DNA of 64,000 nt from Methylosarcina fibrata AML-C10 (GCF_000372865.1 NZ_KB889965.1:2058990-2122989), one strand, 5' to 3'. Positions 46,397 to 55,182 are shown, numbered from the stretch's first letter. Numbers and translations are program-made. The notes: generated from the letters alone by a model not told the origin.

Positions 46397-46919
46397 TGCC
46401 AATGACCTGTAAGTAAATGGAATAAAAGGAAGTATTACACAACCTAACCCCTTATTATGACATACGGGGGCTGATTCTGGTAGTACTGATTTGGCTCCAG
46501 CCGGGAACCGGAATCCTCCGCCGATGCAGCGTCCCAAACTCGATCCGAACCGGTTGTCACAACAAGATCGTTGATTTCCATGCCCCTCGGAATCGCTCCC
46601 GAGGGAACCGATTACCGTCGATGCCGGTCAATCCCATCATGGGCCGGGACGCGTATGGGCGGAGGGAAGGCGCTATATGAACACGTCTCGTGTAAAAATC
46701 ATGAGGTTCGGAAAGACTTCTTGAACCGACCCGACGATGCTTCCAGGCCCTAGGGTTCAGATCCAATTTGAACAAGGAAATTCCCTGGACAAATTCATTA
46801 GACCTGCCGGGACAACCCGTAACAGGCAACCGTCCGGCCTGCCGAACGGGTGCTTTTCAAGCGCCGGACCGAACCGATCTGCTCGACCTAATAAGCGCAA
46901 GGAACCGGAGATAACGAAC
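46397..46919. other. Divergent intergenic region, recA / stressosome operon
   Basis: 523 bases containing the promoters of both divergent units. On the minus strand CATAAT at about 46461-46456 is a plausible recA -10 with a poor -35. No LexA-type palindrome of the CTG-N10-CAG form is visible. A TGAACC/GGTTCA pair at 46722-46727 and 46754-46759 is a loose inverted repeat ahead of rsbR. No gene is supported. Confidence 0.4.
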
Positions 46920-47888
46920 ATGGCTGAAGAAATTAAACCGTATACCGAGGACTCGCTTATGGAAGAGCTGGGAATTACCGCCGAGGAAATCGAGAAGCGG
47001 AAAGCCTTTCTGGAATTTCGCGACGAAGACATCGAAGAACTGGTCGGCATAAACAAACTGGCCCAGGACTACGCCGATCCGGTCATCGAAGCGTTTTACA
47101 AGCATCTGCTCTCGTTCGAGGAAACGCGGGTTTTTTTTCTCGATCCCGCCCTCCTCAACCGGGTCAAGCTGGCGCAGAAAGCTTATTTTTCCAGGCTCAC
47201 GCAAGGCGAATACGATAAAGAGTATGTCAAGGACCGCCTTCGGGTCGGCGCCGTGCACGAGTACATCGGGCTGCCCGTCAAAATCTATCTCGGGATGTAC
47301 AGTTTCTACATCAGAACCGTGGCCGACCATCTGTTCGAAGCCTACAAAAATGAACCCGGAAAAGCGCTCAAAGCCTTTATTTCACTATTGAAAATCATCT
47401 TTCTGGACATCGGTCTGGCGATCGACACCTACATCAACCGCCGCGAGCAATTGATCGGCCAACAACAGGAAGCCATGCGCGAACTGCCTACCCCCGTGCT
47501 CCAGGTTCGGGAACGGTTATTGATTCTGCCGGTGGTCGGCCTGCTCGAATCCTACCGCGCCCATCAACTGACCGAGCAACTGCTGGAAAGCATCAGCACC
47601 ACCCGCGCCAAGGCCGCCATCGTCGACATTACCGGCGTTCCGATAGTCGATTCCAAAGTCGCCAACCATCTGTTGCAGACGGTCAGCGCGGCCCGGCTCA
47701 TGGGCGCGACCGTTATCCTGACCGGCTTGTCGTCGCAAATTGCGCAGGCTCTGGTGGCGATCGGCGTGGATTTGAGTCAGGTGAAAACCACGGTCGATCT
47801 GCAAAGCGGACTGGAAGAAGCGGAGCGCCTGCTCGGCTATCAATTGATCTCTGTGTGCGACGTAAACACAGATCAGACCGATTCGTAA
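46920..47888 (+). CDS. rsbR: Globin-coupled RsbR-type stressosome sensor (protoglobin-STAS)
   Basis: 322 aa. Residues about 25-175 are a sensor globin: FYKHLLSFEETRVFF (Tyr60) and RVGAVHEYIGLPVKIYLGMY with His113 at the proximal heme position. Residues about 195-312 are a STAS domain with DITGVPIVDSKVANHL. Ser245 sits where B. subtilis RsbRA has phospho-Thr205, and Ser211 near the Thr171 position. With RsbS it should form the stressosome core; heme would make it an oxygen or redox sensor, as described for Vibrio RsbR. ATG at 46920 follows GGAG. It is first in a five-gene operon, 6 bp before rsbS. Confidence 0.88.
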   Translation: MAEEIKPYTEDSLMEELGITAEEIEKRKAFLEFRDEDIEELVGINKLAQDYADPVIEAFYKHLLSFEETRVFFLDPALLNRVKLAQKAYFSRLTQGEYDKEYVKDRLRVGAVHEYIGLPVKIYLGMYSFYIRTVADHLFEAYKNEPGKALKAFISLLKIIFLDIGLAIDTYINRREQLIGQQQEAMRELPTPVLQVRERLLILPVVGLLESYRAHQLTEQLLESISTTRAKAAIVDITGVPIVDSKVANHLLQTVSAARLMGATVILTGLSSQIAQALVAIGVDLSQVKTTVDLQSGLEEAERLLGYQLISVCDVNTDQTDS

Positions 47889-47894
47889 AAATTT

Positions 47895-48272
47895 ATGAAC
47901 ACGCCCATCCTGAAACAAGGCCCTTATTTGATCGCGAGCCTTCAACCCGATTTGAGCGATACGGAATTGCTGGAACTCCAGGATGCCCTGGTCGAGCAAG
48001 TGGGCCAGTTCCGTTCTCGAGGCGTCATACTGGACGTGACGCTGCTCGACGTCATGGATTCCTTCGCGACGCGAACCTTGCGCAATATCGCCCAGGCGGT
48101 CAGTTTGCGGGGAGCCGAAACCGTCATTGTCGGCATCCGGCCCGAAATAGCGTTTGCCATGGTTCAGTTGGGACTGGACTTGCGCTTTTCGGGCATTCAA
48201 ACCGTGCTGGATCTGGAAGAAGCGCTGACGATCCTGGCACACCAAAACCCGGAACGGGATCAACATGGCTGA
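47895..48272 (+). CDS. rsbS: Stressosome scaffold RsbS (STAS domain)
   Basis: 125 aa, a single STAS domain. The phosphoacceptor Ser56 lies in DVMDSFATRTL, matching the conserved Ser of RsbS. RGAETVIVGIRPEIAFAMVQLG is the usual second half (given in two pieces: RGAETVIVGI and RPEIAFAMVQ). RsbS forms the core with RsbR and holds RsbT until phosphorylated. It overlaps rsbT by 8 bp. Confidence 0.92.
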   Translation: MNTPILKQGPYLIASLQPDLSDTELLELQDALVEQVGQFRSRGVILDVTLLDVMDSFATRTLRNIAQAVSLRGAETVIVGIRPEIAFAMVQLGLDLRFSGIQTVLDLEEALTILAHQNPERDQHG

Positions 48273-48666
48273 TGTGGTGCAGGTGCCGATCCGGTCGGAT
48301 GCCGATATCGTCACCGTCCGCCAAAGGGCTCGCCAACTGGCCAAGGAGCTGGGATTCTCGACCAGCGAACTGACGATGATCGCGACGGCGATTTCCGAAT
48401 TGGCGCGGAACATTGTCGAATACGCCCGGCAGGGCGAGATGACCCTGTCTCGAATCAATCAGGGTAGCCATCGCGGCCTGATCATCATCGCCCGCGACCG
48501 GGGGCCCGGCATAGCCGATGTCGAACGGGCCCTGCAGGACGGATATTCGTCCGGCAAGGGACTGGGGCTGGGATTGCCGGGCACCAAACGCTTGATGGAC
48601 GAATTCGAGATCGTCTCCAAGCAGGGCCAGGGCACGACTGTGAGAGTCGCCAAATGGGTGCGCTGA
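48265..48666 (+). CDS. rsbT: Switch kinase RsbT
   Basis: 133 aa GHKL-fold serine/threonine kinase. N-box ISELARNIVEYA, G1 box DRGPGI and G2 box GKGLGLGLPG are intact, so it should be active. In known systems it phosphorylates RsbR and RsbS, leaves the stressosome and activates an RsbU-type phosphatase. It overlaps rsbS by 8 bp and the phosphatase gene by 13 bp. Confidence 0.93.
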   Translation: MADVVQVPIRSDADIVTVRQRARQLAKELGFSTSELTMIATAISELARNIVEYARQGEMTLSRINQGSHRGLIIIARDRGPGIADVERALQDGYSSGKGLGLGLPGTKRLMDEFEIVSKQGQGTTVRVAKWVR

Positions 48667-49274
48667 TCGAGCACGGCATCGCCGAGCGGACCTTTCCGGG
48701 CCAGCGCGTTTCGGGAGACCGGGCGGTCGTCGTGCCGTTTCGGAAAGGCGTTCTGGCGGCGGCCGTGGACGGCCTGGGCCACGGTGAAGCCGCCGGCCTG
48801 GCGGCGGGCATAGCCGTTGCAACGATGGAATGCCATGCCGATGAAGAACCGGCTGCTCTGGTGAAAATCTGCCACCGCCAGTTGCGGGGAACACGCGGGG
48901 TGGCGATGAGCCTGGCCGCGATCAACGCCTCCGAAAGCAGCATGACCTGGCTCGGCGTAGGCAATGTGGACGGGCATTTGCTGCACATAAGCGTTCGGCC
49001 GCCAGCACACGACAGCCTGTTGCCGCGAAGCGGCGTCGTGGGCTATCAGTTGCCGCCGCTGCACGCCTATCGTCTTCCCGTCACCGCAGGGGATCTGCTG
49101 ATATTTACCACGGACGGGATCGCCGGCAATTATATAAATGGCCTGCCCGTCCAGGACCCGATTTTAAGATATCAACCGGTCCAGGAAATAGCCTGGCGCA
49201 TTTTGGGCCGATTCGGCAAAACCACCGACGACGCGCTGGTGCTCGTCATTCGCTATTTGGGTCAGCGGCCATGA
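48654..49274 (+). CDS. rsbX: RsbX-like PP2C phosphatase
   Basis: 206 aa SpoIIE-type phosphatase without a sensor domain. Metal-binding Asp residues are seen in SGDRAVV, AAVDGLGHGEAAGLAA, FTTDGIAGN and TDDALVLV. In Bacillus RsbX dephosphorylates RsbS and RsbR to reset the stressosome, and the gene position directly after rsbT supports that role. It overlaps the next gene by 4 bp. Confidence 0.88.
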   Translation: MGALIEHGIAERTFPGQRVSGDRAVVVPFRKGVLAAAVDGLGHGEAAGLAAGIAVATMECHADEEPAALVKICHRQLRGTRGVAMSLAAINASESSMTWLGVGNVDGHLLHISVRPPAHDSLLPRSGVVGYQLPPLHAYRLPVTAGDLLIFTTDGIAGNYINGLPVQDPILRYQPVQEIAWRILGRFGKTTDDALVLVIRYLGQRP

Positions 49275-50887
49275 CAGAAAAAGAACAAGGCTTCATCAAA
49301 CGTTACACGGCCGCCCTCCAGTCCTATCTGGTCGAAGGCGGAGAAGCCGGGCTCGAGCGCGCCTATGCGCTCGGCCATCAGGCGGTCGAGTCCGAATTGG
49401 GTGTGCTGGACATGGAGTCGATTTTCCGGGACGCTCTGGCCGCGGCTTTACAGCAACACACTTCCCTCGCCGCAACCCGCCGGACGGTCGCGATGGCGGC
49501 GGAATTCTGGGCCGAAAGCCTCGCTCCGTTCGAGATGACTCATCGCGGCTACCGCGAAGCCAACCACGAATTGCGCCAGCTCAACGCCCTGCTGGAAAGC
49601 GAAATCGCCGAGCGCAAGCGGGCCGAGGCCGAACTGCAGAAAGCCCACGACGAGCTGGAACAGCGGGTTCGTCTCCGTACCGCCGAGCTGGCTCAAGCCA
49701 ATAAAGAGCTGCAGGCGGAAATCGCCGAGCGCAAACGCTACGAGGAGCGGCTGCAACTGCGCGATCGCGCCATTGAAGCCTCCAGCGCCGGCATCATCAT
49801 TACCGACGCCCGCAAACAGAACCATCCGATCATCTACGCCAATCCGGCCTTTGCCCAGATGACCGGCTACAGCCAGGCAGAACTGATCGGGCTCAACCCC
49901 CGCATTTTACAGGGCCCTGAAACCTCCACGGAAGCTCTCGAAAGCATCCGCGAAGCGCTAAGAACCTCGCAGCCGTGCCTGACGACGTTAAAAAACTACC
50001 GAAAGAACGGCACGATCTTCTGGAACGAGCTGTTCATTTCTCCGGTTCGCGACAGCGAAGGGAATCTCACCCATTACATCGGCGTCCAGACCGATGTAAC
50101 CCAACTGCGCAAAGCCGAGGAAGAACGCCATGAAATGGAAATCGCCAAACAGATCCAGCTTTCCTTGCTGCCGGGCTCGCCATTGCAGGTCAGCGGCGTG
50201 GTCATCGCCGGCTACTGTCTCCCGGCCAGCCACGTCGGTGGGGACTATTTCGACTATTTTTACGGCCAGGACGCGATCGACATCGTGATCGCCGACGTCT
50301 CCGGACATTCGATGGGAGCGGCGCTGATCATGGCCGAAACGCGCAGCACCCTGAAGGCGGAAGCCCTGCGCACACTGCACCTTCCCGCCGACGGGGAAGC
50401 GCTGCAGACCGAGGCGGGCACCGGAGAGATTCTGCGCGTTCTAAACGCCCTGTTGTACGAAGACCTGAACCGCGCCGAGCTTTTCATTACCATGTTCTAC
50501 ATGAAATACAACCCGGCCACGCGCCGGCTGAGCTACGCCAACGCCGGCCACAACCGACCTTTGCTGTTGCCGGCAGGAGCGAAAGTCTGCCGCGAGCTGG
50601 ATGCCGAAGGAATCATTTTCGGAGTGGCCAGGGAAATCGTCTTCGAGGAGAAAAGCATCGTCCTGAATCAGGGGGACCTGGTTCTGCTTTATACCGACGG
50701 CGTCACCGAAGCGCAGAATCCGGCCGGCGAGTTTTTCGGCGCCGAGCGCCTGGCCCGGCTGCTGGCCACGCAAGGCCCTCATGCGCCGCAAGAAATCATC
50801 AACAAAATCGTCAAGGAACTTAAAAGTTTTTGCGAAGGCAATTCTTTTGCAGACGACGTGTCGATGGTGGTTCTGAAGGCGATCTGA
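49271..50887 (+). CDS. rsbU: RsbU-type phosphatase with RsbT-binding domain and LOV-like PAS domain
   Basis: 538 aa. Residues 1-85 resemble the RsbU N-terminal domain that binds RsbT (FIKRYTAALQSYLVEGGEAG in part, LERAYALGHQAVESELGVLD). A long coiled coil follows (95-165). Residues about 165-280 are a LOV-like PAS domain: GLNPRILQG (N209, Q214), NYRKNG (N242), FWNEL (N252), GVQTDVT (Q273); the adduct Cys is Pro210. Residues 290-538 are a SpoIIE-type PP2C domain with VGGDYFDYF, IADVSGHSMGAAL, YTDGVTEAQN and ADDVSMVVLK. It is the likely output of the stressosome. Its usual substrate, an RsbV-like anti-anti-sigma factor, is not in this window. Confidence 0.88.
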   Translation: MTEKEQGFIKRYTAALQSYLVEGGEAGLERAYALGHQAVESELGVLDMESIFRDALAAALQQHTSLAATRRTVAMAAEFWAESLAPFEMTHRGYREANHELRQLNALLESEIAERKRAEAELQKAHDELEQRVRLRTAELAQANKELQAEIAERKRYEERLQLRDRAIEASSAGIIITDARKQNHPIIYANPAFAQMTGYSQAELIGLNPRILQGPETSTEALESIREALRTSQPCLTTLKNYRKNGTIFWNELFISPVRDSEGNLTHYIGVQTDVTQLRKAEEERHEMEIAKQIQLSLLPGSPLQVSGVVIAGYCLPASHVGGDYFDYFYGQDAIDIVIADVSGHSMGAALIMAETRSTLKAEALRTLHLPADGEALQTEAGTGEILRVLNALLYEDLNRAELFITMFYMKYNPATRRLSYANAGHNRPLLLPAGAKVCRELDAEGIIFGVAREIVFEEKSIVLNQGDLVLLYTDGVTEAQNPAGEFFGAERLARLLATQGPHAPQEIINKIVKELKSFCEGNSFADDVSMVVLKAI

Positions 50888-51003
50888 CGGATTTCGGGGA
50901 ACGCCGAAGCCGGCCTTTCGTTGATCGTCGCAGCTCAAACGAACCGTCATGAATCCGGCCGGAAAGCCTCGATATAAAAGACAAGACTTCCCGAACGGTC
51001 AAT

Positions 51004-51516
51004 TTATATATCCATAAACAGCATCGGAATGCCGTAGGTCAACACGAAATAGCTGAACGCCATGAGCAGGCTGCTACTCATTTTAAACTCCAGCAATTGC
51101 CGAAAAATATAACTGATGATGACGATATACCAGAGCACCAGGACGATGCCGAGGCCAATCGAAACTTCTTCCGCTCTATCGATATGCTTTACGATCATCA
51201 AATGATACAAGCCCTCGGTGGCGGTCGCCAGGGTCATGATGAAATTCTCGCAAACGAAAATGGCCGTATAGAGTTGATTGTAGTAATACCATTTCTTCTG
51301 GACCAGCAAGATGACGCCGACCGTCGAAAAGGCCATGATGGTTCTCAAAACGACTTCCAACGTGCCGTCGGCGGGATCCGAGATCAAACCTTCGACGATC
51401 ATTCCCGAAACCAGATAAAAGAGCACGTTTTTCCACATGAAGGATTTGGGTGGAATTAAATCGGCCGGGTTATTGACAAAAAAACAAAGCGCTAGGTACT
51501 TGAATAATAAATCCAT
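51004..51516 (-). CDS. Small polytopic membrane protein, unknown
   Basis: 170 aa with about five membrane segments (about 5-16, 28-45, 58-76, 118-138, 146-167) and an aromatic-rich loop KKWYYYNQLY. There is no signal peptide or known motif. It is convergent with the stressosome operon. I do not recognise the family. Confidence 0.7.
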   Translation of the reverse strand: MDLLFKYLALCFFVNNPADLIPPKSFMWKNVLFYLVSGMIVEGLISDPADGTLEVVLRTIMAFSTVGVILLVQKKWYYYNQLYTAIFVCENFIMTLATATEGLYHLMIVKHIDRAEEVSIGLGIVLVLWYIVIISYIFRQLLEFKMSSSLLMAFSYFVLTYGIPMLFMDI

Positions 51517-51760
51517 GGAAAAAAGTTTGAGATAGTCCGATTACACAAAAAGGAATGCATTCAAACCGACGACACTATCGGCCCTTTAATTGTATTATTT
51601 TTTATACGGGAATTGCTAATGGCTTGAGGGGAGACGGATCAAAAATAAGAAAATCGAATTCGCGGAATGCGGCAATCATGGCATCCGACTTCAATGTTCC
51701 ATGCGCACTCCTTCGCTTCTTCCGATTTTTCTTTTGAGCGGGCATGCGGAAAAATCCGGC

Positions 51761-52921
51761 TCAGGATGGGTTGCGTTTTTCAACCGTCAGCATCTCCAAA
51801 GCCAGTTCCGCCATGTTTTCAGAGCCTCCGCCCAGCCCTAATTGCGCCTTGACGCCCTCCAGATTCCCGCGCATTTGCCGGGCGTAATCGGCATCAGTCA
51901 GGATTTTCAGGATTTCGGCCGAGAGATTTTCGGCGCTGGCCTCGTGCTGGATCAGCTCCTTGACGATGCCTTTGCCGGCGACGATGTTCGGCAAGCCGAT
52001 GAACGGCGTTTTTACCAGAAGGCGGCCCAGCCAATAAGTCATCGGCGCCAGTTTGTAAGCGATGACCATCGGAACGGTCAGCAGCGCGATTTCCAGCGTC
52101 GCCGTGCCCGAGGTCGTCATGATCGCATCGCAGCATTGGATCGCGTCGTAAGGCTCGTTTTTAACGACCGTGATCCCGACCCGGGCCGATTGCAGATAGA
52201 CTTGCAGCAACTCGTCGGGAATGGAGTCGGCCTGGGGCAGAAGGAACCGGACTTCGGGCAGGACGGCTGCGATCGCCTCGGCCGCTTCGAGCATAACCGG
52301 CAACATGCGCCTGATTTCGCCGATGCGGCTGCCGGGCAACAGACCGACGATCGGCCGGTCGGAGCTCAATCCGTAGCGCATGAAATCTTCGTCCCGGCCG
52401 AAGCGCGGATGGACCTTGTCGATCGACGGATGGCCGACGTAACGCACCGGCACGTTTTCGGCCTGGTAATATGCCGTTTCGAACGGAAAAATCACCGCCA
52501 TCATGTCGATCACTTCGCCGTATTTCCTGACCCGGCCGGGCCGCCAGGCCCAGACCTGAGGGCTGACGTAAAACAAAACCTTGACGCCGAGCCGTTTGGC
52601 GTATTTGGCCAGCTTGAAGTTGAATTCCTTGTAATCGACGCAGACCAACAGATCCGGTCTTTCCTCCCGGACGATTTGCCGCATCAGCTTGAAAGCGCGC
52701 CGGATGTCGCCGTAATGTTTGACGACCTCCACCAGGCCGATTACCGCGATTCGGGCGGAGTCGTAACGGACGTCGATGCCCGCTTCCCTCATCCGGGCAC
52801 CGCCCATGCCGATACCGTGAACGGCCGGCAGGCGCTTTTTCAGCTCCAAAAACATATGCGCGGCATGCCGGTCGCCGGAGGCTTCGCCGGCACTGAACAA
52901 AACGGTCGGAGAACGCTGCAT
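51761..52921 (-). CDS. lpxB: Lipid-A-disaccharide synthase
   Basis: 386 aa peripheral membrane glycosyltransferase that joins two acylated sugar units in lipid A synthesis. It opens with VLFSAGEASGDRHAA, and FYVSPQVWAWRPGRVRK, LLPGSRIGEIRRMLP and TSGTATLEIAL are all LpxB signatures. It is 21 bp after the aminotransferase gene and last in the operon. lpxA is not adjacent. Confidence 0.96.
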   Translation of the reverse strand: MQRSPTVLFSAGEASGDRHAAHMFLELKKRLPAVHGIGMGGARMREAGIDVRYDSARIAVIGLVEVVKHYGDIRRAFKLMRQIVREERPDLLVCVDYKEFNFKLAKYAKRLGVKVLFYVSPQVWAWRPGRVRKYGEVIDMMAVIFPFETAYYQAENVPVRYVGHPSIDKVHPRFGRDEDFMRYGLSSDRPIVGLLPGSRIGEIRRMLPVMLEAAEAIAAVLPEVRFLLPQADSIPDELLQVYLQSARVGITVVKNEPYDAIQCCDAIMTTSGTATLEIALLTVPMVIAYKLAPMTYWLGRLLVKTPFIGLPNIVAGKGIVKELIQHEASAENLSAEILKILTDADYARQMRGNLEGVKAQLGLGGGSENMAELALEMLTVEKRNPS

Positions 52922-52942
52922 CGAAGGGGATCCGCCAGCGTT

Positions 52943-54046
52943 TCAGGCGCTCAGCACGCCCCGGATCACGCCGGCAATTTCCTTAATCGTGTGGTCTTCG
53001 ATCGAAGAACAGATCGGCAGCGACAAACAGCGGCAAGCGATGTCTTCGGTCACCGGCAAAGTCACGCCGGCGCACTCTTCTTTGAACGCATTTTGCTGAT
53101 GCAGCGGCACCGGATAATACACGGCACAGGCGATCTGCTGATCCTGCAGCGCTTTCATCACTTCGTCGCGCCGGTCGCATAAAAGCGTGTATTGATGATA
53201 AACGTGCACGCCGAGACCGTCTTCGTAAGGCGTCGCCAGCGGCAAGTCGCCCAGCAGTTCGGAATAAAGGTGCGCGGCGCGGCGCCGTGCCCGGTTATAC
53301 TGGTCGATGCGCTTGAGTTTGGCCCGGAGAATCACCGCCTGCATTTCGTCCAGACGACTGTTGTAGCCGATGATGTCGTGATAATAACGGACTTTCGAAC
53401 CGTGATTGTGCAGCATTTGCAGGGTTTCCGCCGCTTGGTCCGAATTGGTCACGACCAGTCCGCCGTCGCCGAAAGCGCCGAGGTTTTTGCTCGGGAAAAA
53501 ACTGAAGCCGGCGGCGTGTCCGATCGATCCGGTCTGCTTGCCGTTGATTGAAGCTCCGAACGACTGGCAGCAATCTTCGATCAGCTTGAGATTGTGTTTC
53601 TCGCAGAGGCCGGCGATGGCCGTCAAATCGGCCGGCTGGCCGAACAGATGCACCGGCATCACCGCTTTGGTAAGCGGCGTAATCGCTTGTTCGATTGCTT
53701 CGGGCGAAATATTGAAAGTTTTGGGATCGATGTCGACGAAGACCGGTCTGGCACCGACGTATTTAATGGCTTCGGCGGTCGCAATAAAAGTGAACGCCGT
53801 GGTAATCACTTCATCGCCGGCGCCGATGCCTTCGGCAAGCAACGACAGATGCAGGGCGTCGGTTCCGGAAGCAACGCCGATGGCGTGTTTGACGCCGAGA
53901 TACTCGGCGCATTCCCGTTCAAACGCCTGAACGTTAGGACCTAAAATAAACGAACAACGGGCGATCGTTTCGGCCAGCCCTTGCTCGACTTCCTCCCTGA
54001 TTTCAGCGTATTGGGCTTTCAGGTTCACCATCGGTATCATTGTCAT
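52943..54046 (-). CDS. gnnB: DegT/DnrJ/EryC1 sugar aminotransferase, probable GnnB
   Basis: 367 aa PLP aminotransferase acting on keto-sugar nucleotides. The PLP Lys is in FFPSKNLGAFGDGG, and GTDALHLSLLA and HLFGQPAD are family motifs. Between a Gfo/Idh oxidoreductase and lpxB, the arrangement is that of gnnA-gnnB in Acidithiobacillus ferrooxidans, where the pair makes UDP-GlcNAc3N for amide-linked lipid A. A general O-antigen role (WecE/WbpE type) is the alternative. AAGGCATGAC precedes the ATG. Confidence 0.85.
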   Translation of the reverse strand: MTMIPMVNLKAQYAEIREEVEQGLAETIARCSFILGPNVQAFERECAEYLGVKHAIGVASGTDALHLSLLAEGIGAGDEVITTAFTFIATAEAIKYVGARPVFVDIDPKTFNISPEAIEQAITPLTKAVMPVHLFGQPADLTAIAGLCEKHNLKLIEDCCQSFGASINGKQTGSIGHAAGFSFFPSKNLGAFGDGGLVVTNSDQAAETLQMLHNHGSKVRYYHDIIGYNSRLDEMQAVILRAKLKRIDQYNRARRRAAHLYSELLGDLPLATPYEDGLGVHVYHQYTLLCDRRDEVMKALQDQQIACAVYYPVPLHQQNAFKEECAGVTLPVTEDIACRCLSLPICSSIEDHTIKEIAGVIRGVLSA

Positions 54047-54106
54047 GCCTTTTCTAATTACTCGGTAATCGGTTGATTTGAATTCGGAAACGAAACGGGC
54101 TTCGGA

Positions 54107-55036
54107 TTAATGCAAAAGCTCGCCGATCTTGATCGCCGTCGCCAAGGCCCGCCGTCCGGCTTCGCCCGACACCAGCGGGTTCTCTCCGCGATGAATGCAA
54201 CGGACAAAATGCCGGATTTCTTCCAGCAAGGCGTCGCCGCTTTCAAAAACGGACTCCTCGGTGACTATTTCGGGAATGCCGGGGAACATTTCCCGGATGC
54301 CGGTGCGATGCTTGGTCAGCACACGGTTCTGGAAATCCACCGACACGTAGGAACTCGGCCGGAACAGGCGCATTTTGCGTTCCATCTTCATACTGATCCG
54401 GCTGGCGGTGACGTTGGCCACGCAGCCGTTTTTAAAAAGAAGCCGGGCGTTGGCAATGTCGATGCCCTGAGTCAGAACCGCGGTGCCGCTGGCATCGATG
54501 CGCTCGACTTCGGAGTCGACCAGAGCCAGAATGATGTCGATGTCGTGGATCATCAGATCCAGCACCACGCTGACGTCGTTGGCGCGGGGATTGAACGGCG
54601 ACAGGCGGTGAGATTCGATGAACAGCGGCTTCTCGTCCTTGTCGAGCCCCAGCACGGCGGGATTGAACCGTTCCAGATGGCCCACTTGCAGAATCAGCCC
54701 CTTCTGTTCGGCAATGGCGATCAGTTCATCGGCCTCCTCGACCGTAACAGTGATCGGCTTTTCCACCAGAACATGGGCGCCGGCATTCAAAAAGTCTCTG
54801 GCCACCTGGTGATGAAGCGTCGTCGGCACCACCACGCTGACCGCATCGACCGCCCCGAGCAGCGCTTGATAGTCGGTCAAGGCTTGCGCGCCGTATTTTT
54901 CGGCGACGTTCGCCGCGGCTGTTTCATTGGTGTCGACGACCGCGACCAATTCGCAATCCGGCAACGAAGCATATTTTTCGGCATGGAATTTTCCAAGATA
55001 CCCAGCGCCAATGACTGCGCATTTTAATTTATTCAT
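54107..55036 (-). CDS. gnnA: Gfo/Idh/MocA oxidoreductase, probable GnnA
   Basis: 309 aa NAD-dependent sugar-nucleotide dehydrogenase. The N-terminal Rossmann motif GAGYLGKFHAEKYA and the EKPITV motif with catalytic-site Lys are present. ATG at 55036 is preferred over an upstream TTG. As GnnA it would oxidise the 3-OH of UDP-GlcNAc so that GnnB can aminate it. It is the first gene of the gnnA-gnnB-lpxB operon, 60 bp before gnnB. Confidence 0.82.
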   Translation of the reverse strand: MNKLKCAVIGAGYLGKFHAEKYASLPDCELVAVVDTNETAAANVAEKYGAQALTDYQALLGAVDAVSVVVPTTLHHQVARDFLNAGAHVLVEKPITVTVEEADELIAIAEQKGLILQVGHLERFNPAVLGLDKDEKPLFIESHRLSPFNPRANDVSVVLDLMIHDIDIILALVDSEVERIDASGTAVLTQGIDIANARLLFKNGCVANVTASRISMKMERKMRLFRPSSYVSVDFQNRVLTKHRTGIREMFPGIPEIVTEESVFESGDALLEEIRHFVRCIHRGENPLVSGEAGRRALATAIKIGELLH

Positions 55037-55182
55037 GTGATGAGACAGGTAGTTCAACGATCAACGCCGCGCATTGCCTGATAATTCCCGCCCTTTTGCC
55101 GGAGCCATCCGCTCTGCTTTCGATACGATTGGAGCATTGTAAACCATCGGCCGCGCATTCAGAAATGCTTTAATCGCACCTT

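Noticed and set aside
46397-46560. LexA box upstream of recA
   Set aside because: No CTG-N10-CAG palindrome; the nearest candidate (CTG-N9-CAG) has the wrong spacing.
49764-50113. Blue-light LOV photoreceptor in the RsbU-like protein
   Set aside because: The adduct-forming Cys is replaced by Pro210, so classical LOV photochemistry is not possible; reported only as LOV-like.
51842-53182. 446-codon + strand frame over lpxB and gnnB
   Set aside because: Spans two real genes on the opposite strand and contains no conserved features.
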